A DNA stretch of 11,094 bases. Source: Armatimonadota bacterium (GTDB lineage Bacteria; Armatimonadota; SYMT01). The translations under genes were made by a program, and so were the position numbers. Positions 1 through 6,201 of this stretch are shown here, one piece after another (within the stretch, counting starts at the first letter, position 1; each line of letters begins with the position of its first letter). The stretch is from assembly GCA_020696885.1 (NCBI GenBank), contig JAJFMS010000034.1, positions 1 to 11,094 on the forward strand, in the 5' to 3' direction. The notes beneath the pieces are model-generated. The model made no database searches, had not been told where the DNA came from, and saw only the letters and a list, made by a program, of their open reading frames with translations.

Positions 1-1043
1 TAGCCGGTGCGGCGGGCGGCGTCGAGGTCCAAGATGTCGGCGTAGGGGTTGAACCGGTCCGAGCGCACTTCTTGCAGCAGCCGCAGCCGCAGCGCCTCGT
101 ACGACGAGATTCCCGCCTTCTCGTCTTCCAGGAACTCGCGGCGGCCGGCCAGCAGGAAGAGCATCGAATGAGAGCGATCCACGTCGTCCATCAACTGCCG
201 GATCGTCTCGAACGCTTCGTCACGCTGGGCGCGGGTGTACCGCTGCCGGCCGTTCGCCGGGGAGCGATGCGCCACCGTCTCCAGGTTGTCGATGCACATT
301 ACCAGCCCGCGGCAGCCGGCGAGGCGCGCGAAGGAGGCCAGCGAGCGAAGGTAGTCCCGGGCGGTGTAGCGGTCCGGCCGCTCGAAGATCTGGAGCGACT
401 TCAGCTCGCCCAGCTTCACCTTCTCCGCAAGGAACCACCGCCGCAGCGCGTCCTGCTCCGGTTCCGTCAGGTGGAAGACCCCCAGCCGATGGCCCACGGC
501 CTGGGCCGCTGCACCCGCGAAGGTGGGGTCCAGCGCGGGATTCCGGAATAGCGCATCCACCCGCTCGTGGAAGCTGCGGCGGAGCGTCATCTCCAACCCC
601 AGCCCTGCCCGGAGGGCGCGGTCGAGGTAAGGCCCCCGTCCGGTGAGCTCTTCCGTGGCCAACCCGAGGTCGCGCAGCGCGCCCAGCGCGTACCGGTCCA
701 CCAGGGACTCGATCCCGACGGAGCGCACCACGGCGCCGTAGAGGCGATCGATCGGGAAGAGGCGCGTTCCGAACGCCTCCAGGGACGCGACGACGTACCC
801 CTCTTCACGAGCCAGACCCGCCGCCAGCCGGAGCAGGTGACTCTTCCCGCTGCCGGGGGTGCCGATGACCAGCTTCAGCTTGGTGCCGCCTTCGGCGATG
901 AAGCCGGCCAGGTATTCCCGGCGCAGGAACTCAGACCAGCCGGCCGCGGGGACCTCCAGGAAGCGGAGCAGTTCCAGCGAGGCCGGCGGCTGCCCCTCGC
1001 CCAGGGCTACCAGGTCCGGTTCGGTCACCAGCGGGATCGTCAT
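1..1043 (-). CDS. P-loop ATPase, BREX-associated (DUF2791/BrxD-like), C-terminus cut by window edge
   Basis: The reading frame is open from an ATG at 1043 to the left edge (347 codons seen, no stop), so the protein is partial. Residues 61-68 (GTPGSGKS) are a clear Walker A motif, followed by HLLR. Residues 247-255 (LVMCIDNLE) form a hydrophobic strand ending in an Asp, a Walker B-like motif. Residues 298-322, with LAGRREFLEDEKAGISSYEALRLRL split around 'FLEDEKAG' and 'SSYEALRLRL', resemble the sensor region and the 'FFDD..+G..SYEAL..RL' pattern I associate with the DUF2791 family annotated as BREX system ATP-binding proteins. Such proteins are ATPases of phage-defence systems (BrxD; similar ATPases occur in other systems); their mechanism is largely inferred. 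The start overlaps the previous gene's stop (ATGA) and has GAGG at 1051-1054, seven bases upstream, so translation is coupled. The family assignment rests on motif memory, not a search. Confidence 0.82.
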   Translation of the reverse strand, partial: MTIPLVTEPDLVALGEGQPPASLELLRFLEVPAAGWSEFLRREYLAGFIAEGGTKLKLVIGTPGSGKSHLLRLAAGLAREEGYVVASLEAFGTRLFPIDRLYGAVVRSVGIESLVDRYALGALRDLGLATEELTGRGPYLDRALRAGLGLEMTLRRSFHERVDALFRNPALDPTFAGAAAQAVGHRLGVFHLTEPEQDALRRWFLAEKVKLGELKSLQIFERPDRYTARDYLRSLASFARLAGCRGLVMCIDNLETVAHRSPANGRQRYTRAQRDEAFETIRQLMDDVDRSHSMLFLLAGRREFLEDEKAGISSYEALRLRLLQEVRSDRFNPYADILDLDAARRTG

Positions 1044-1825
1044 TCACCCGCCTCGATGAAGTTGACGGAAGCGATCAGCCGCTCCTGGCCTTCGTGGTCG
1101 ATCAACCGGAGTGCGTTCGCGCCCTTGCGACCCCGCTCCAGGTCGCACTTCCAGCCGTTGAAGAGCAGCTCGTTACTCAAGAGCAGCCGCTGGACATCGA
1201 AGGCGAACAGGCTCTCCGGATAATCCCGCCGCCAGCGAGCAAACGGCACCAGTTCCCGGTACACCTGCTTGAGCGGCTGCGGCTGGCGGACCCGCAGGTT
1301 GTTCTTGGCGGACTGCTGCGCGTTGAGGTTGTCCCACACGGTGAACAGCGCCCCCAGGAATTCCGTGACGTTGAACGGCGAGCGCTCCAACCGCTCCCGC
1401 TCCTCCTGGATCGTGGCGACCAGCACGGAGGGACGGAGCATCCCCACGCGGCGACGATTCACGATGACGGACGGGTTATCCACGTCCACCCGCACGGGGA
1501 ACGGGAAGGCAAAGTAGTTCGGGAAGTAGCCTTCGAGCGGCAGGCCGGCCTCGCGGCACGCCGCTTCGAAGTCCGCCCCGAATCCGTCACCCAGGTACTT
1601 GCGGTAATCGAATGAGTCCGCGGCTTCGACCACGGAATCCAGCGGCTCCGCCATCGGCAGCGCCTGGAGGTCCCGCAGCGCGGTCTCGACGAGCTTCATG
1701 TCCCCCGATGCCGTCGCCTTCACCAGGCGCCCGGCGAGCGTGGCCACCCGCCTGGCGCGACGGTTCAACTGGTCCGCGCCGGGGGCCAGCTTCTGATCCA
1801 GGTACGTTTCAAGCTCGTTCGGCAT
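1040..1825 (-). CDS. Hypothetical protein in helicase/BrxD-like ATPase operon
   Basis: This 261-aa protein is one I do not recognise. It begins MPNELETYLDQK and has a charged helical N-terminal third (about residues 1-75). The middle is rich in aromatic and beta-type residues ('YFPNYFAFPFPVRVDVDN', about 99-116) and leads into a basic stretch with VNRRRVGMLRPS (about 121-132). The C-terminal half is mixed helix and strand. No signal peptide, transmembrane segment or catalytic motif is visible, so it is probably a soluble cytoplasmic protein. A strong ribosome-binding site (AGGGGAG at 1834-1840, eight bases from the ATG) supports the start. It overlaps the downstream ATPase gene by four bases and follows the SNF2 helicase by 114 nt. 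Tight linkage to the ATPase suggests an accessory or adaptor subunit of the same complex; that role is inference. My recollection that small proteins with a 'FPFPVRVD' type segment sit beside DUF2791 ATPases elsewhere is unverified. Confidence 0.85.
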   Translation of the reverse strand: MPNELETYLDQKLAPGADQLNRRARRVATLAGRLVKATASGDMKLVETALRDLQALPMAEPLDSVVEAADSFDYRKYLGDGFGADFEAACREAGLPLEGYFPNYFAFPFPVRVDVDNPSVIVNRRRVGMLRPSVLVATIQEERERLERSPFNVTEFLGALFTVWDNLNAQQSAKNNLRVRQPQPLKQVYRELVPFARWRRDYPESLFAFDVQRLLLSNELLFNGWKCDLERGRKGANALRLIDHEGQERLIASVNFIEAGE

Positions 1826-1833
1826 ACGGTTTT

Positions 1834-1840
1834 CTCCCCT
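1834..1840 (-). promoter_or_regulatory. Ribosome-binding site of the 261-aa gene
   Basis: The minus strand reads AGGGGAG eight bases before the ATG at 1825. It is the best Shine-Dalgarno match in the left operon and indicates independent translation initiation after the 114-nt gap that follows the helicase gene. I see no convincing terminator or promoter in that gap (1826-1939). Confidence 0.6.
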
Positions 1841-1939
1841 ACCACTTTTGGTGTTGTATCCGGGAGTGCGAGCAACCTGCCACGTCCGGGCCCGCCAGTC
1901 CTGTAATTGCGGCTTCCGAGCTGGTTGCGCGCAGAGCGC

Positions 1940-3598
1940 CTAATTGCTTGCTTTCCCCGGAGGAAGCTCCAGTAGACCGAACAGCTCCTCCACGGTTAAC
2001 CCGGATTCCGCCGGCGCCGGGGCGCCTTCCACCACATGGCGGAACAGCTCTTCCTTCGCGGAAAGGATGGCATGCACCCGCTCCTCGATCGTCCCCGCGG
2101 TGACGAGGCGGTACACCGTTACCGGGAGCTCCTGCCCCAGGCGGTGGGCGCGGTCCTCCGCCTGCCACTCCACGGCCGGATTCCACCACCGGTCGAAGTG
2201 GAACACGTAGGAGGCGCGCTGGAGGTTCAACCCCACCCCACCGGCCCGCAGCGAGATCCCGAGCACGCCGGTCTCGCCGGCCTGGAATCGCTGCACCGCT
2301 GCATCTCGTGCGGTGTGGGACATCCCGCCGTGGAACAGGTCGAGCCCTTCGATCTCGGACGCCAGGCGGCGCAGGCCCACCTGGTCGTCCGTGAACTGGC
2401 TGAAGACCAGCGCCTGGCGGCCCGCGGCCCGGATCTCATTTAACTGGGCCGTGAGATACTCCAGCTTCACGCTCTCCCCGCTTGCGGGGCAGAAGTTGCA
2501 CACCTGCTTCAGCCGCGTGAGCAGACCGAGCACGTGGGTCACCCGGAGCGTCTCCCCGCGCTCCCGCAGCTCCACGATGCCGTCCTTCTCCAACTGGTCG
2601 TACGTGGCGCGCTGGCGTTCGGTCAGCTCCAGCAGGACGTTCACCACCGTCTTCGGCGGCAGCTCCAGGGCCACGCCTTCCTTGGTCCGCCGGAGTTGAT
2701 GCGCCTGCTGTTTGGCGCGCACGCCGTGCAGCCCGACCGCCGGTGACGCCGTTTCGCTGGTGACGAACTCCAGGATCGATTCCAGCTCCTCGATCCGGTT
2801 CTCCAGCGGCGTCCCGGTGAGCGCCCACGACCGCTTCCGCGGCAGGGCCTTGCAGGCGCGTGCCAGCTCGGTGTCGTCGTTCTTGATCCGCTGGGCTTCG
2901 TCGAGCACCAGGAGGTCCCACAGGCGCTCCGGGAGTCGGTCCGCGGCGTAGTCCGAACGGAAGGTCTCAAAACCCGCGATGAGCAGCGGGGCGCGCGAGC
3001 GCCAGAGGCGCAGTCGCCGGACCGGGTCGCCCGCGATCGCTACGATGCCGCCTTCCAGCCGCGGGAGCCACCGCCGCGCCTCCCGCCTCCAGTTCAGGAC
3101 CAGCGGCGCGGGGCAGAGCACGGTCGCCTGGGTGATCTGCCCGGTGGAGAGGAGCAGGCTGATGGCGGCCAGTGTCTGGATCGTCTTTCCCAGGCCCATG
3201 TCGTCGGCGAGGAGCGCGCCCGGCCGCTCATAGAGAAACAGGACGCCGTCTTCCTGGAACGGGTAAAGCGGGTGCGGCCACTCCTCCCGGCTCAGGATCG
3301 CGCGGACGTTCGGCCGGAGCAGCTCCCGCAGCGCCGGCAGGAACCCGTCTGGCGGGGTCTCCGCCGCCGCCACGCCGGGAGCCGCTGGCTTTCGCTCGGC
3401 CGGGGCTCCCGGGACAGCCTCGGGGCGCCATCCCCAGCGGGTGCGGAGCTCCCCTTCCTCGGAGCCGAGCCAGACCGAGCGCACTCGCACGCGGTCCAGC
3501 CGCGCGGGCGCGCGACGAGCCCGGGGCTCGGCAAGCTGCACCGGCTCTTGCCGAGCCCCGGGCAGTGCATCGAGGAGCCGGACCCGTCGAACGCGCAT
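1940..3598 (-). CDS. SNF2-family DEAD/DEAH-box helicase-like ATPase
   Basis: The 552-aa product has the ordered motifs of an SNF2 ATP-dependent DNA translocase. These are motif I DDMGLGKT (residues 132-139), motif II DEAQ (233-236, followed by RIKN), motif III TGTPLENR (261-268), LRRTK (302-306), motif IV VFSQF (398-402), motif V around GGVGLNL (453-459) and motif VI EDRAHRLGQ (481-489). Such enzymes translocate on duplex DNA and remodel protein-DNA complexes; in bacteria many belong to defence or repair loci. The segment between TGTPLENR and LRRTK is only about 33 residues, clearly shorter than in standard SNF2 proteins, so part of lobe 2 appears reduced. The first 110 residues are Arg/Pro/Ala-rich without a recognisable domain. 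The ATG at 3598 has no good Shine-Dalgarno and lies 35 nt before a perfect 17-bp inverted repeat, so the start is doubtful. GTG codons at residues 37 and 39 (first bases 3490 and 3484) are alternatives. It probably shares an operon with the 261-aa gene and the ATPase downstream. Confidence 0.93.
   Translation of the reverse strand: MRVRRVRLLDALPGARQEPVQLAEPRARRAPARLDRVRVRSVWLGSEEGELRTRWGWRPEAVPGAPAERKPAAPGVAAAETPPDGFLPALRELLRPNVRAILSREEWPHPLYPFQEDGVLFLYERPGALLADDMGLGKTIQTLAAISLLLSTGQITQATVLCPAPLVLNWRREARRWLPRLEGGIVAIAGDPVRRLRLWRSRAPLLIAGFETFRSDYAADRLPERLWDLLVLDEAQRIKNDDTELARACKALPRKRSWALTGTPLENRIEELESILEFVTSETASPAVGLHGVRAKQQAHQLRRTKEGVALELPPKTVVNVLLELTERQRATYDQLEKDGIVELRERGETLRVTHVLGLLTRLKQVCNFCPASGESVKLEYLTAQLNEIRAAGRQALVFSQFTDDQVGLRRLASEIEGLDLFHGGMSHTARDAAVQRFQAGETGVLGISLRAGGVGLNLQRASYVFHFDRWWNPAVEWQAEDRAHRLGQELPVTVYRLVTAGTIEERVHAILSAKEELFRHVVEGAPAPAESGLTVEELFGLLELPPGKASN
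3519..3563. repeat. Perfect 17-bp inverted repeat (strong hairpin) inside helicase 5' end
   Basis: The left arm at 3519-3535 (GCCCGGGGCTCGGCAAG) is exactly complementary to the right arm at 3547-3563, with an 11-nt loop. In the minus-strand transcript it would form a very stable GC-rich hairpin, starting 35 nt after the annotated ATG of the helicase and 47 nt after the epimerase stop. No T-run follows on either strand, so it is not a canonical intrinsic terminator. It could be a REP-like palindrome, a processing or stability element between epimerase and helicase transcripts, or a translational block. It is translated in the present gene model as helicase residues 12-27, which is unusual. Confidence 0.8.
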
Positions 3599-3609
3599 CG
3601 AGATGGAGC

Positions 3610-4362
3610 CTACCGGTACTGCTCGACGTTTCCGCGGTACGTGAGCCCCAGGACCTCTCGCGAGCGGGCCACATTGCAGGTCTCCTCCGCCTCCGGGGTG
3701 CCCACGATGTGGAAGACGTCGAAGTCGATCGTCTCGCTCTCCACGGCGAGGCGGGTCGCTTCAGCCAGGTCGTGGCGGCAGACCCAGCCGCTGCGGTAGG
3801 GGCGCTCCTCGGAGCCCAGCGTCTCCCGGAAGCGGCCCAGGCCAATGCGCGTATCCACTATGTAATCCGGCCGCAGCACGATACACCGCTGCCCGAACGC
3901 GTCGTAGTAGCTCCGGCACATCTCTTCCTGCAGTCGCTTGGTGAGCGGGTAGATCGGGCCGCCCGGCCGGCGCTGCTCGGCGGAGAAGAAGTGCCCCTGC
4001 GGGTGCTCCGTCTCGCACGAGCCGATGTGTACCACGTGCCGGATCTCCCGGAGCCGGGCAGACTCCAGCGTGTTCCAGAGGCCCTTCAGGTTGATGAGCC
4101 ACGGCTTCGGATCGTCGCGGTCCTGCCCGAAGTACACCGCCGCATGGATGATCCCGTCCATCCCTTCCGTGGCGGCATGCACCGTATCGAAGTCCGAGAT
4201 ATCCCCGTGGATCACCTCGCGCTCCCACGGGCCGTCGATGTCCGCCCACGCGTCCCACGCTTCCGGGCCGTAGTCGAACGCCCGCACGGTGTGGTGCGCT
4301 TCCAGGTTTTCCATGATCGCGCGGCCCAACCAACCCGCCGCTCCGAACACCACGAGGTTCAT
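3610..4362 (-). CDS. NAD(P)-dependent epimerase/dehydratase (extended SDR family)
   Basis: The 250-aa protein has the extended short-chain dehydrogenase pattern. A Rossmann glycine motif GAAGWLG lies at residues 7-13, and an acidic residue at the end of the second strand (Asp30) favours NAD over NADP. The putative catalytic Ser115 sits in HIGSCE, and the Tyr138-x3-Lys142 pair in YPLTK. The C-terminal 'RHDLAEATRLAVE' segment (about 197-209) is typical of the nucleotide-sugar epimerase/dehydratase superfamily. At 250 residues it is shorter than the roughly 300-330 of classical GalE-type enzymes, so the substrate domain is compact and the substrate cannot be named. A Shine-Dalgarno (AAGGG at 4369-4373, six bases from the ATG) supports the start. 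It ends 11 nt before the helicase ORF on the same strand. The two may be co-transcribed, but nothing links them functionally, and the hairpin just downstream may separate them. Confidence 0.9.
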   Translation of the reverse strand: MNLVVFGAAGWLGRAIMENLEAHHTVRAFDYGPEAWDAWADIDGPWEREVIHGDISDFDTVHAATEGMDGIIHAAVYFGQDRDDPKPWLINLKGLWNTLESARLREIRHVVHIGSCETEHPQGHFFSAEQRRPGGPIYPLTKRLQEEMCRSYYDAFGQRCIVLRPDYIVDTRIGLGRFRETLGSEERPYRSGWVCRHDLAEATRLAVESETIDFDVFHIVGTPEAEETCNVARSREVLGLTYRGNVEQYR

Positions 4363-4425
4363 CCGTTTCCCTTTCGAAGCCGGTCCACCACCGGATCGCC
4401 GTCACCGTCATTCAAGAAGTAAATC

Positions 4426-4597
4426 TAACCGCAGAGGCGCAGAGGACGCGGAGAGGATCCGGGAGAGGCTTTGGACAGGATCTACGGGATTGATGGGAGG
4501 CGGGGTCCTCACGCGACGAGCGTTGCACGCAACCTCCCGCCCCTTGCTTTCCCTCTCTGCGCACTCCCGTACGGGCAAGCTCGCGCCTCTGCGGTTA
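4426..4597. repeat. Intergenic repeat element with 15-bp terminal inverted repeats
   Basis: The ends match perfectly as inverted repeats: TAACCGCAGAGGCGC at 4426-4440 and its reverse complement at 4583-4597. Inside the left end the GCAGAGG unit recurs with drift (GCAGAGGC, GCAGAGGAC, GCGGAGAGG), and the right end carries a matching CCTCTCTGCGC stretch near 4551-4562. Smaller palindromes lie inside: CCCGTACGGG at 4566-4575 and GTTGCACGCAAC at 4522-4533. The middle contains GGACAGGATCTACGGGATTGA, in two parts around 4473-4493. No open frame, transposase or obvious target duplication is seen. 'AACCGCAGAGGCGCAGAGG' style motifs are, from memory, dispersed intergenic repeats in several bacterial phyla, so this is most likely a non-coding dispersed repeat or MITE-like element filling the gap between the epimerase and the SGNH hydrolase. 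Confidence 0.7.
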
Positions 4598-4618
4598 AAC
4601 CGGCCCTTACCCAAGTCC

Positions 4619-5944
4619 CTACGTCCCGGCGGTAACGGGCACCAGCCGCAATCGCAGCGTCCGCCGCTCCACCAGGCGGGAGAGATACGGGGACGGGTCC
4701 ACCGCCGCCGCCCGGCGCTGGGCCTCGTCCAACGGCAGGCCGGCCGGGGTGCTCGGGCGGTTGTGGCCGATCGAGGTCAGCCATGCCGGCGAGAGCAGCC
4801 GCTCGCGATCGCGGATCCCGTTCAGGAACGCCTCCCGCGCTGCTCGCAGGGCGGGCTCGTCACTCCCCTGGAAGCGGGTCATGTCCACCCCAGCGGCGAG
4901 CTCGTCTCGCGTTACCTCGCCGAGGGGCCGCTCACCGTCCGAGAGCAGGTAGCGGCCTTCCGGCAGCCCTTTCACGATGAGGCTGAACCCGCCCAGCCGC
5001 TCGTTCAGGTGCGCCAGCGTCTGGAGCCGGGGATCCAGGTCCTTCGCCAGCACCCAAGGCGCCGGCATGGTCCACTCGAATTCGATGCCCTGTGCGGACC
5101 GCTGAAACTGCGTGACCTCTCCTCGTCGTGCCCTCAGCTTCCTGGCGTCGATTTCGGCCGCGACGCCGTCCGTCGTCGCGTGGATCGTTTCCAGGAAGGC
5201 GAGGGCGATGAGCGCGTGCCCGGTCCCGTTCGGGTGGATCCCGTCCCCGGCGAGGGTGAAGCTGGGATCAGCGCGCCGTGCCTGCTGCAGGAAGCGCATC
5301 GTTTCGTGGTGCGGGTCGGCGACCGGAATGCCTTTCTTGCGCAGCGTGAGCAGCCAATCCGAGTACCGCGCCAGCACGTCGTTGTACCGTTCGTAAGGGG
5401 TCATCCAACTGAACTTCGGCGCGTCGTTGGGGAGCAGCTTGGCGCGCAGCGGCACCGGGTCGAACGGCGGCGGCGTCATCAGGATCACCGCGGCGCCCGC
5501 CGCCCGCGACTGCGCGATCAGCTTGCGGATCCCCTGCTGGTACTGCTTGAATCGGTCCTCCGAGAACGGGTAGTAGATCCCGTCGTTCATCCCGTAGCAT
5601 GCCACCACCACGTCCGGCATGATCCGGGCCAGCGCCTTCTCCAGGCGGAAGTGAACGTCCGGCCGCGGGAACGGATGGTCCGGCTCGGAGAGGCCCGTCA
5701 CCGTCTCACTGCTCAGGCCGAGGTTATACAGCTCGAATTTCCGCTCCGGAAAACGGGTACGGAGGTAGGCGTCCACGTACTGCACGTAGGTCCCCGCGTT
5801 CGTGATGCTGTCGCCCAGGAACAGCACCTTCTGCCCATCCTTCAGCAGCAACTCCTTCGGCTTCGCCGCCGCCGGAGACAGGGTTCCCGCGCCGCCACTC
5901 GCCGCAGCCGTCAGCAACACGCCCAACACCGTCCTACGCTTCAT
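4619..5944 (-). CDS. Exported SGNH/GDSL-type hydrolase (lipase/esterase-like)
   Basis: The protein (441 aa from the chosen start) is a secreted SGNH-fold esterase. Numbered from an ATG at 5950, block I is GDSIT at 46-50 with nucleophile Ser48. Block II is NLG at 76-78, block III GMND at 120-123 with oxyanion Asn122, and block V DGIHPN at 236-241 with catalytic Asp236 and His239. All four signature residues are therefore present. The N-terminus MKRRTVLGVLLTAAASGG has twin arginines and an Ala-rich hydrophobic core, suggesting Tat (or Sec) export, with cleavage probably near AAAK. The C-terminal half (about 260-443) lies outside the catalytic core, with no domain I can name. Two ATGs are close together; the one at 5944 is better spaced (six bases) from GAGGGA at 5951-5956. 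The substrate, such as an acyl ester or acetylated sugar, cannot be told. It is monocistronic, divergent from the ABC-F gene. Confidence 0.93.
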   Translation of the reverse strand: MKRRTVLGVLLTAAASGGAGTLSPAAAKPKELLLKDGQKVLFLGDSITNAGTYVQYVDAYLRTRFPERKFELYNLGLSSETVTGLSEPDHPFPRPDVHFRLEKALARIMPDVVVACYGMNDGIYYPFSEDRFKQYQQGIRKLIAQSRAAGAAVILMTPPPFDPVPLRAKLLPNDAPKFSWMTPYERYNDVLARYSDWLLTLRKKGIPVADPHHETMRFLQQARRADPSFTLAGDGIHPNGTGHALIALAFLETIHATTDGVAAEIDARKLRARRGEVTQFQRSAQGIEFEWTMPAPWVLAKDLDPRLQTLAHLNERLGGFSLIVKGLPEGRYLLSDGERPLGEVTRDELAAGVDMTRFQGSDEPALRAAREAFLNGIRDRERLLSPAWLTSIGHNRPSTPAGLPLDEAQRRAAAVDPSPYLSRLVERRTLRLRLVPVTAGT

Positions 5945-5950
5945 CCGCAT

Positions 5951-5956
5951 TCCCTC
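5951..5956 (-). promoter_or_regulatory. Ribosome-binding site choosing the hydrolase start
   Basis: The minus strand reads GAGGGA immediately before the first ATG (5950) and six bases before the second ATG (5944). Normal spacing therefore favours the second start, giving a protein that begins MKRRTVLG, two residues shorter than the longest frame. Confidence 0.55.
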
Positions 5957-6020
5957 GTTGGATCATTCGGAAGCCAGTGCGGTACGCGTCCGGGCGAGTC
6001 CTCCGTTACCGTCAGCAACG

Positions 6021-6060
6021 CATCCCTTCATCCTTCCGCCTTCATGCTTCATCCTTCTTC
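6021..6060. repeat. Degenerate heptamer tandem repeat (CATCCTT-like)
   Basis: The plus strand shows a run of 7-nt units after an initial 8-nt one: CATCCCTT, CATCCTT, CCGCCTT, CATGCTT, CATCCTT, then CTTC. It lies in the divergent region between the hydrolase and the ABC-F gene, upstream of the likely ABC-F promoter. The pyrimidine-rich phased pattern resembles the short tandemly repeated heptamers described in other bacteria; its function is unknown. Confidence 0.6.
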
Positions 6061-6067
6061 ACGCCCC

Positions 6068-6096
6068 TCGCGTTCGAGCGAGAAAACCGCTATACT
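6068..6096 (+). promoter_or_regulatory. Possible sigma70-type promoter of the ABC-F gene
   Basis: TATACT at 6091-6096 is a good -10 hexamer in otherwise GC-rich DNA, about 105 nt before the ABC-F ATG. The matching -35 position (6068-6073, TCGCGT, 17-bp spacer) is poor, so an activator or another -35 may be used. The transcript would carry a leader of about 100 nt (roughly 6103-6201) in which I see no strong structure or Shine-Dalgarno. Confidence 0.35.
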
Positions 6097-6201
6097 TAAG
6101 CGCCGTTCCAGGCTCCGGCGCCTGCTCCAACCATTACGGTGCACCAGCCCAGTTGCGGCAGCAGTATCACGCCACCATCCGAACATCTGACTTCCATTCC
6201 A

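Noticed and set aside
72..1223. Plus-strand open frames of 159 and 218 codons
   Set aside because: They lie opposite the BrxD-like ATPase, whose Walker motifs are on the minus strand; their products are low-complexity and motif-free.
1826..1939. Possible small gene, terminator or promoter in the gap between helicase and 261-aa gene
   Set aside because: There is only a 4-bp stem near the ribosome-binding site, no T-run, and no open frame with a good start.
3519..3563. Hairpin read as an intrinsic terminator of the epimerase gene
   Set aside because: The stem is perfect but no T-tract follows on either strand, so I list it only as an inverted repeat.
3172..4422. Plus-strand open frame of 416 codons
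   Set aside because: It is antisense to the helicase start and the epimerase, both with clear motifs; the composition is of shadow type.
4426..4618. CRISPR-like array from the repeated GCAGAGG units
   Set aside because: The units are 8-10 nt, adjacent and degenerate, without spacers; they are part of the TIR-bounded repeat.
4289..6190. Long plus-strand open frame of 633 codons
   Set aside because: It is antisense to the SGNH hydrolase and part of the epimerase; its Arg/Pro/His-rich product has no motifs, a typical shadow in high-GC DNA.
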